Source: Clytia hemisphaerica (taxonomy: Eukaryota > Cnidaria > Hydrozoa > Leptothecata > Clytiidae). Taken from it: a stretch of DNA of 64,000 nt. A model generated the notes under the pieces. The model was not told the origin of the DNA. It was given only the letters and a program-made list of their open reading frames with translations, and did no database searches. The stretch lies in NCBI GenBank assembly GCA_902728285.1, contig CACVBU010001294.1, positions 1,302,001-1,366,000 of the forward strand, given 5' to 3'. Shown here one piece after another: positions 59,301-64,000 of this stretch. The position numbers and the translations under genes were made by a program. Within the stretch, counting starts at the first letter, position 1. Every line of letters starts with the position of its first letter.

Positions 59301-60414
59301 TCTCAGAGTAGAATTTACTTTCAGGGGTAGCCCACATGATCATTGTTTGCTTTGGGCTAAAGATGTCCCAAAACTTGAAGATGGAAAAAGAAAGTATATT
59401 GAACACATAGATAGTGTTATTTCTGCTAATGTTCCTGATAGAGAAGAAAGTCCTGAGTTATGGAATTTAGTCACTAAATATCAAATACACTCCCATTCTA
59501 GAACGTGTAGTAAATATCGCAAAAATGAATGCCGATTTAAATTTGGAAAACTTTTCTGCAAGCGTACTATTTTGTCTGAACCGCTTCCTGAAGGGTTACC
59601 TGAAACTGAAAAACATGATATTTTGGTTGCTAGAAATAATGTGATACAAACTGTTCAGGAATTTATAGATACAAATTTGCATCCTAAAAAGAGAAACATT
59701 TTGGATCCTGATAAGCCTGAGTATATTGAAATTGGCTCTATTGATACAATTTTGTCTTCATTAGGGTTAAATTATGAAACATATGAGTATTACTTATCAA
59801 TCTCACCAGACAAAGATCAGCATTTGTTTCTAAAACGTGACCCATATTCTTGTTTTGTCAACAATTATTTTGCAGAAGGCCTCCTAGCATGGGAGGCCAA
59901 CATCGATATCCAACCAGTGTTTAATGCATACAAGGCAGTTACATACATGTGTGCCTATTTTTCAAAAAGTGAAGATAAGTGTTCAACTGCAATGCAAGAA
60001 GCATTAAAACAGGCCAAAGATTCAAATGACAGTCAGTTTGAGAAAATGTCTAAAATTGCCAAAGTTTACAACTCTAATAGAGAATGCTCAATCCAGGAAG
60101 CAGTTTACTTAACAATGCCTGAACTGTGGCTTAGAAAATGCTTTCCTGCTATTTCATTCGTTAACACTAACTTACCTGATCAAAGGTACAGAATTTTCAA
60201 ATCAAAAGAAGAAATTGAGGAATTGCCTGAGGATTCTGATGATCTTTTCAAACGAAATATGTTAAACAGATATATTGACCGCCCAAACACAGGGCAATTC
60301 AATACTATGTGTTATGCCACATTCTGTGCAAACTATACATTAGACACAAAAAAAAATACAAATGATGAAAATGATTGGCAGCCTACTGTACTAGATGATC
60401 AACAAGTGCAGTGA
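56392..60414 (+). CDS. Helentron polyprotein part 1: leader-2A-protease-like-Rep
   Basis: First in-frame ATG at 56392, seven bases after an in-frame TAA. Residues (ATG = 1): hydrophobic leader 45-60 (RFIALFTLLCFAIPKSF); 2A motif LLLSGDVELNPGP with skip point Gly116/Pro117; protease-like region about 118-310 with GIQCSSN (Cys138) and FDSHSRD (Asp253, His255); Lys-rich 20-aa repeats about 373-453; Cys clusters CVMCNRC and CTTCH about 480-540, then NKLQIFDLPDNLNDIRKLER; Helitron N-terminal domain; HUH at 982-984 (GSPHDHCLLW); Rep tyrosines at 1185 and 1189 (VTYMCAYFSK). Rep would nick and rejoin DNA during rolling-circle transposition. The stop at 60412-60414 is an apparent frameshift, not the natural end. 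Confidence 0.9.
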   Translation: MISVALYRARIGSFAFTAQKNVKCVAKSIIVGSDLSNNAFSKLFKPVRFIALFTLLCFAIPKSFELTELYTPLDFLNLSRNGIFVQYPNVAGDPNLTFFKVNYTLLLSGDVELNPGPTVQGSFHQGNSKFGKTAGIQCSSNCFFAICYAQLRKLSLWKTHDLDYVLDQGDLNFKKLGITGQSPFVEEFSKSIDIGGSTCALNFNIFEGYFETGNISVNFVQEELLLQHSGAVLVIAGNCLAVMHYNKNYFFFDSHSRDSEGHQVEGSIGTSVLLKFDNLQEIKQYIRSEYKNVNLFNIIYLKTDFHDQESIKNTVSRQVSRRQKNCSHKRSVEKIKGTDQYKDLLEKQNASKKRSREKIQGTDKHEQVKKNKRKHRELNKGSEKHDQEKELKRKHRELNKGSEKHDQEKERKRKHWELNKGSEKHDQEKELKRRHRELNKGSEKHKKEKEKKRRVYKANKKLNVGKRVDNFRQKKQEGPSFICVMCNRCMYKKSVFGFDEQKFSLINFEEIENFNPVTSFDGNFYVCTTCHRKLMKGEIPCQSVTNKLQIFDLPDNLNDIRKLERILVAQRILFSKVMIMRKGEFPKLQGAICNVPIETPGVCKVLPRGSDSSGVINVELKRKISYKNPVISQQVRRQKVFETLEFLVNNNPLYHDIHIDMSIIDQVTNDEYVERVLSNNDSISNASSNDIRFVDDTTVTLIKPFEEQLENEFDSDDPLSAYRTPTCETVIVSEVPNIILDDENAILAPGEGQTPNSLTQDEFCEELAHPHLFPTGKFGYNVERDIKLSPTKYFNQRLLNYTQKFASDSDYIFFAHKTLLQLNLRSKINIAMRISNSNLTAGLLANNFNDTIQNCVASDNAYKFMSTIKGTPAYWQHMLSDVLAMVKQLGVPTYFMTLSCADLRWEEFVTIIRQLSGDADTDHELLDYQSRCALLNSNPIVLVRQYQYRKELFFKEIIMDGQLGKITYYALRVEFTFRGSPHDHCLLWAKDVPKLEDGKRKYIEHIDSVISANVPDREESPELWNLVTKYQIHSHSRTCSKYRKNECRFKFGKLFCKRTILSEPLPEGLPETEKHDILVARNNVIQTVQEFIDTNLHPKKRNILDPDKPEYIEIGSIDTILSSLGLNYETYEYYLSISPDKDQHLFLKRDPYSCFVNNYFAEGLLAWEANIDIQPVFNAYKAVTYMCAYFSKSEDKCSTAMQEALKQAKDSNDSQFEKMSKIAKVYNSNRECSIQEAVYLTMPELWLRKCFPAISFVNTNLPDQRYRIFKSKEEIEELPEDSDDLFKRNMLNRYIDRPNTGQFNTMCYATFCANYTLDTKKNTNDENDWQPTVLDDQQVQ
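56692..56742 (+). other. 2A ribosome-skipping sequence
   Basis: Encodes YTLLLSGDVELNPGP, a full match to the 2A consensus D(V/I)ExNPGP with the upstream LLxxGD context. It should release the first ~116 residues, a hydrophobic leader peptide, and start a new protein at Pro117. 2A sites are established in picornaviruses and in several invertebrate LINEs and NLR genes; in a Helentron it is unusual. Confidence 0.9.
56743..57325 (+). other. Cysteine-protease-like domain (herpes tegument/C76-like) in Helentron
   Basis: Immediately after the 2A site: a Gly-Gln-Cys box (AGIQCSSNCFFAICYA), a hydrophobic strand (GAVLVIAGNCLAVMHYN) and a Asp-x-His box (YFFFDSHSRDSEG). Cys followed by D-x-H is the catalytic arrangement of the tegument-type deubiquitinases and some related cysteine proteases. 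The role is inferred: possible deubiquitination or protein processing. An OTU-like fold remains an alternative. Confidence 0.6.
57510..57749 (+). repeat. 60 bp in-frame tandem repeat in the Helentron
   Basis: Four units of exactly 60 bp (57510, 57570, 57630, 57690) encode K(H/R)RELNKGSEKHDQEKELKR, a highly charged, probably coiled-coil or disordered segment. Older, more degenerate 20-residue units precede it (REKIQGTDKHEQ), so the array has been expanding in frame. Confidence 0.9.
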
Positions 60415-61499
60415 ATCATCAAGAACCCCAAACACTTCCAAAATCAGCCAAATTACTCAACAGTAAGGAAAAACTTAAGCTTCGTAAGGTTCCAAAAGTT
60501 TTGAGGTACTACACTCCTAACAAAAACAAACATCCAGAAAAATTTTCCCACCATATTCTAATGTTGTTTTACCCATTTAGATCAGAAGAGAATGATTTGA
60601 AACTTGATGGTTCATATGTGTTGAAGCTCAATTTAGATGAAGTCAATGCAGTTGTTAACGAGAACAAGCAAATTTTTGAACCTGATGGTCATCTTGTTGA
60701 TTTAGTACTTCAAAACTATCGCAATGACCTTATGCATAATCAAGATGCCTTTGCTCAACAAGAAAATGATGAAGTGCAAGACCTAATGAGCAACTCATCA
60801 GACAGTGAAAATGATGATGAAAGTCATGATATCGAACAAATTTTAGCACCATTTACTCAAACAGTTCATGGCTTGCAAACTGATGACCAAATCAATACCC
60901 ATATAAGATCTTTAAATTCTAAGCAAAGAGATATTTTTGATATAGTACTAAATTGGGGAAAAATGTATGTGCAAAATTCCAAGTCCAATAATCCTGTACT
61001 ACTAGAACCATTGAGAATATTTTTAACAGGTGGTGCGGGCGTAGGAAAATCTCACTTAATTAAATGTATTTACAATTGTTTGTCAAAAGTCCTAGCATAT
61101 AAAAGTGATGAGCTAGAGAAGCCACGTATTATTAAATTGGCCCCAACTGGTATAGCAGCTATCAATATATCTGGCACCACAGTACACACAGGATTGAGTA
61201 TTCCAGTTGGAAAATTCAGAAATATGGCTGACAAACAAAGGACTGCCATTAGAAATAAATTACATCATGTAAAGTTGATAATAATTGATGAAATATCTAT
61301 GATTTCGTCGCAACAGCTTTTGAACATCCATACAAGATTATGTGAAATTTTTGGTGTAAATGACAACACACCATTGCAGGGAAAAGTATCATTGTTTGTG
61401 GAGACCTCTTTCAATTACCTCCAATTTTTCAAAGTCCAGTATTTTCAACTGAGGGACCTATTATTGGTGCATTCAAATTATGGCACCTATTCAAACTAG
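60411..61499 (+). CDS. Helentron part 2: Rep end and Pif1 helicase N-part
   Basis: Continuation of the same protein, one base out of frame with part 1 (open from about 60399). RKVPKVLRYYTPNKNKHPEK and LMLFYPFRSEENDL are the Rep-helicase bridge. The helicase shows Walker A (FLTGGAGVGKSHLI, about 61020-61055), LAPTGIAAINISGTTVHTGL and Walker B (LIIIDEISMIS, about 61275-61300). It unwinds the strand displaced during rolling-circle transposition. After GKV at about 61385 the frame is lost: the next frame gives SIIVCGDLFQLPPIF. The GTG at 60411 is not a plausible start on its own. Confidence 0.88.
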   Translation: MNHQEPQTLPKSAKLLNSKEKLKLRKVPKVLRYYTPNKNKHPEKFSHHILMLFYPFRSEENDLKLDGSYVLKLNLDEVNAVVNENKQIFEPDGHLVDLVLQNYRNDLMHNQDAFAQQENDEVQDLMSNSSDSENDDESHDIEQILAPFTQTVHGLQTDDQINTHIRSLNSKQRDIFDIVLNWGKMYVQNSKSNNPVLLEPLRIFLTGGAGVGKSHLIKCIYNCLSKVLAYKSDELEKPRIIKLAPTGIAAINISGTTVHTGLSIPVGKFRNMADKQRTAIRNKLHHVKLIIIDEISMISSQQLLNIHTRLCEIFGVNDNTPLQGKVSLFVETSFNYLQFFKVQYFQLRDLLLVHSNYGTYSN

Positions 61500-63037
61500 C
61501 TGAATTAGATGAGATTATGCGTCAAAAGGATGACTCTGACTTCATTGATCTCTTGAACAATGTAAGAGTAGGTGAATTGAATAGTAATGATGAAAGTATG
61601 ATTAAATCTAGACTGATAACACGAGAACACCCTGATTATCCAATAGAATCATTGCATTTGTTTGCAGAAAATGCTTCAGTCCATCTTCACAATATTCAAA
61701 GATTAGATACTCTGCCCTCGGAAACAATAAATGTAGAAGCTATGGACGTTTATCCAAGGGATTTTACTGAATCTCAAATTACCAAGGTTAAGAACCTGCC
61801 ACTTAACGATACAGGTGGCTTATCAGTTCTATTTGATTTGAAAATAGGGGCAAGAGTAATGCTAATTAGTAATATTGATATAGAGGATAGGTTGATCAAT
61901 GGTCAACTTGGAACCGTCACTGACGTAAAATTCAGAAACAATAAAGCAGAGCTAATTTATGTTAAACTAGACGATAAGACGGCTGGAATAAAAGCTCAAA
62001 GTAAAGACCAATATGCTAAGGCCACTGAAACTGTTCCCATTGAAAAGAGTGAGGTAAATTTTCCCTTTGACAAAAAAAACCCATACACTTCACCTATCAT
62101 TTCTCGGACACAATTTCCTCTTAAGCTAGCTTATGCTTGTACAGTGCACAAAGTTCAAGGATTGACTTTGGATTCAGTAGTCGTTAGTTTTGACCTTGCA
62201 AGGCAAAGAAAGTTCAATGCTGGTCAAATGTATGTTGCAATGAGCAGAGTGAAAAATTTAAATGGTTTGTACTTTACTGGTCAATATCGACGTAGTGCTT
62301 TTGTCTGTAGTGATAAAGTTAGTGAAGAATACACACGATTGCGTCAGAACAAAGTTGAAAGAGTTGCAGATATTATGAGGTGCAGTTCTAATTTAAATGT
62401 TTGCCTATTGAATGTAAGATCTTTAAAACGACATGCAGTTGATATTCAAAAGGACAGATTTTTGTATGAAAATGATTTGTTATGTCTGACAGAGACACAG
62501 ATGAGTTATGAGCATTCTGAGGAAGACAAACAAAGTATTCATGAAAAGCTTCCTTATTATATTCTTAGTCATAATATTGACCAGCATAAATTCAACAGTG
62601 TTACTGTCTGTCATTCTCCTTCTTTTATTGACATTGATGAGTATGATCATTCATCATGCTTTTCTCTTGTAAAATTTAGAAAAGCTGAATTTACTGAAAA
62701 GGAATTTTGTGTTTTGGTTCTCTATAAAAGTTCAAGAATTCAACGTGATGTGTTCTGTTACAATCTTGCTCAATTTATTGAAAGATACACAATTGATATC
62801 ATTTTAGGAGACTTCAACATGGACGGCTTTGAAATGGAGCATGATCAATTGTTGGCTGACATTCTCCAAGATTATGATTTAGTTCCGAACTTTCCAACAC
62901 ATATCGATGGGAAAATGCTTGATCAAATTTGGACACATAAGGAATTGGTGCACGAGTATGGTATTGAAGTTATTCGTAAATGTGTGAACTTATCCGATCA
63001 TGATGGAATCAAATTATCGCTGACTTTGCTAGCTTAG
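61385..63037 (+). CDS. Helentron part 3: Pif1 helicase C-part and apurinic-type endonuclease
   Basis: Frame opens within the helicase (IIVCGDLFQLPPIFQSPVFS), then ELDEIMRQKDDSDF, LPLNDTGGLSVLFDLKIGAR (linker), LAYACTVHKVQGLTLDSVVV and GQMYVAMSRVKNLNGLYFTG (helicase motifs V and VI). From about 62395 an endonuclease-exonuclease-phosphatase fold follows: LLNVRSLKRH, LLCLTETQM (catalytic Glu), IILGDFNMDGF (GDFN, about 62808-62827) and LSDHDGIKL (SDH, about 62995). Stop TAG 63035-63037. The attached endonuclease defines the Helentron group. Confidence 0.9.
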   Translation, partial: SIIVCGDLFQLPPIFQSPVFSTEGPIIGAFKLWHLFKLAELDEIMRQKDDSDFIDLLNNVRVGELNSNDESMIKSRLITREHPDYPIESLHLFAENASVHLHNIQRLDTLPSETINVEAMDVYPRDFTESQITKVKNLPLNDTGGLSVLFDLKIGARVMLISNIDIEDRLINGQLGTVTDVKFRNNKAELIYVKLDDKTAGIKAQSKDQYAKATETVPIEKSEVNFPFDKKNPYTSPIISRTQFPLKLAYACTVHKVQGLTLDSVVVSFDLARQRKFNAGQMYVAMSRVKNLNGLYFTGQYRRSAFVCSDKVSEEYTRLRQNKVERVADIMRCSSNLNVCLLNVRSLKRHAVDIQKDRFLYENDLLCLTETQMSYEHSEEDKQSIHEKLPYYILSHNIDQHKFNSVTVCHSPSFIDIDEYDHSSCFSLVKFRKAEFTEKEFCVLVLYKSSRIQRDVFCYNLAQFIERYTIDIILGDFNMDGFEMEHDQLLADILQDYDLVPNFPTHIDGKMLDQIWTHKELVHEYGIEVIRKCVNLSDHDGIKLSLTLLA

Positions 63038-64000
63038 AATACCCGTCAGAGGCGATTCCCGGCGGGACAAGGGGGGGGGGGGGGTGGAAACTGGGGTGGT
63101 GGATGATCTCAACTTTCTGATGATTAGTTTTGAGTGGTCAAAATTGCAGGAAGTAAAAAAAATTATCTCAAATAAAAAGGGTATAGTATCCCTTTTCTCC
63201 TATAGCAAATTCTACCTAACTTAAAAATTAATCATCAGAAAATTAGCCAACGATTCAGAAACATTTGCTTACTGTATGTTGTCATAGGTGCTTCTTTATG
63301 AACAGTTTGAAGTGATCAAATGAATTTTTTTGTGATAGACTGAGTAAACTAGGAATACTCTTTAAAGCAATGATGTTATCGAAAATCTGTTAATATGATA
63401 TCAGTACAGGTTTGATTCTGGATAAAATGAACTTTGTAATTAAGGATTGAAGCTTAACTCTGTTGGAAATATGCAATTAAGGTCATCCCACCACCCCGTC
63501 CATTCTTATGTAAGTTTTCTGACGTTTAAAGACTATTCTTAAAAGACATTTATTCTTTGGGGAGGAAGGCTTTTTTTCTGCATTAACCAAAAGGAGGGCT
63601 CTGTTGAATTTGACATTTGCAGATGAAGTTGGGGAGGGTGTGAGAAATGGGTCAAATATGTGTGAGTGTCTTTTATGGATGGTCTATGGTAGAAAAAAAT
63701 CTATAGACAAAGGACAATTAGTTTAAAGATGCCTTTCATTAATTCATTTTTGATTACTATCTCGTCAGGAAACTTACATACCTATGGATATGGCATTTAA
63801 TGTATTATTTTATTTATTGTATTATTTATTTCTATTTTTATATTATTTATTCCTATTTTTTATATTTATCATTTTTCTTCTGTTTTTCATAATTATTAGA
63901 TTTTTTCAAATTATTATATTCAAAACAAAGTAATATTTCTACCATTTTTTAATAGGTTTTTGTTAATTGTTTTATTATTTTCTTGTATTCTTTTTGTTAT
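63038..64000. other. 3' flank of the Helentron, G-run and AT-rich tail
   Basis: Begins with a 14-base G-run (63071-63084) and becomes strongly AT-rich, with TATTATTTATT repeats after 63800. The element's 3' terminus (short hairpin expected) was not located with certainty. Confidence 0.4.

Larger units (their letters stand above)
56392..63037 (+). mobile_element. Helentron-type rolling-circle transposon with 2A leader
   Basis: Coding region of a large rolling-circle (Helitron/Helentron) element: Rep with HUH and two-Tyr motifs, Pif1-family helicase and a C-terminal apurinic-type endonuclease, the last being the mark of Helentrons. The N-terminus is unusual (2A skip site and protease-like domain). 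The protein is one reading frame broken twice by single-base shifts at about 60400-60414 and 61379-61392. The terminal sequences of the element were not identified; 55.8-56.39 kb and 63.04-64 kb may contain them. Confidence 0.9.

Noticed and set aside
1..64000. CRISPR arrays, bacterial operons, rRNA or tRNA genes
   Set aside because: No regular repeat-spacer arrays or conserved RNA genes seen; introns and transposon types show this is animal nuclear DNA.

Overview
This is eukaryotic, almost certainly invertebrate animal, nuclear DNA: AT-rich, gene-poor and full of transposons, with multi-exon genes, GT-AG introns and animal-type gene families (a SAM/zinc-finger/HECT ubiquitin ligase; an integrase-core gene of the kind seen in cnidarians, other invertebrates and fish). 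The transposon mix (Penelope-like, LINE, Mutator-like, 2A-bearing Helentron) fits a cnidarian or similar basal animal, but the species is not fixed by the sequence.

Layout. 2.15-5.53 kb: a Penelope-like retroelement on the minus strand, with reverse transcriptase, GIY-YIG endonuclease and inverted terminal repeats that each carry a hammerhead-ribozyme-like motif. 6.1-6.9 kb: two short-motif repeat clusters. 7.3-10.5 kb: a frameshifted LINE on the minus strand, with the 3' end of a related LINE at 11.3-11.7 kb. 13.28-27.94 kb: a seven-exon plus-strand gene assembled here by splice sites, SAM - two C2HC fingers - HECT, about 826 aa; its introns hold a dead Mutator-like transposase and three MITEs. 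28-34 kb: repeats, MITEs and one unexplained ORF next to a duplicated 73 bp block. 34.33-41.71 kb: a twelve-exon minus-strand gene assembled here, encoding an integrase-like DDE protein of about 399 aa; a 2.36 kb mariner-like element sits in one intron about 28 bp from the 3' splice site. 42-55.8 kb: MITEs, a decayed DDE transposase with a peculiar AACAGAT/CCAGCTGG array, and low-complexity DNA. 56.39-63.04 kb: a large Helentron-type rolling-circle transposon.

The most striking object is the Helentron. Its protein starts with a short hydrophobic leader and a canonical 2A ribosome-skipping motif (NPG/P), followed by a cysteine-protease-like domain with QC and DSH motifs resembling herpesvirus tegument-type deubiquitinases, a 20-residue Lys-rich tandem repeat, zinc-binding and Rep (HUH-Y2) domains, a Pif1 helicase and a C-terminal apurinic-type endonuclease.

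Four frame breaks (two in the Helentron, one in each spliced gene) are each consistent with exactly one missing base. This suggests either a deletion-biased assembly or recent decay, and matters for anyone reusing these models.
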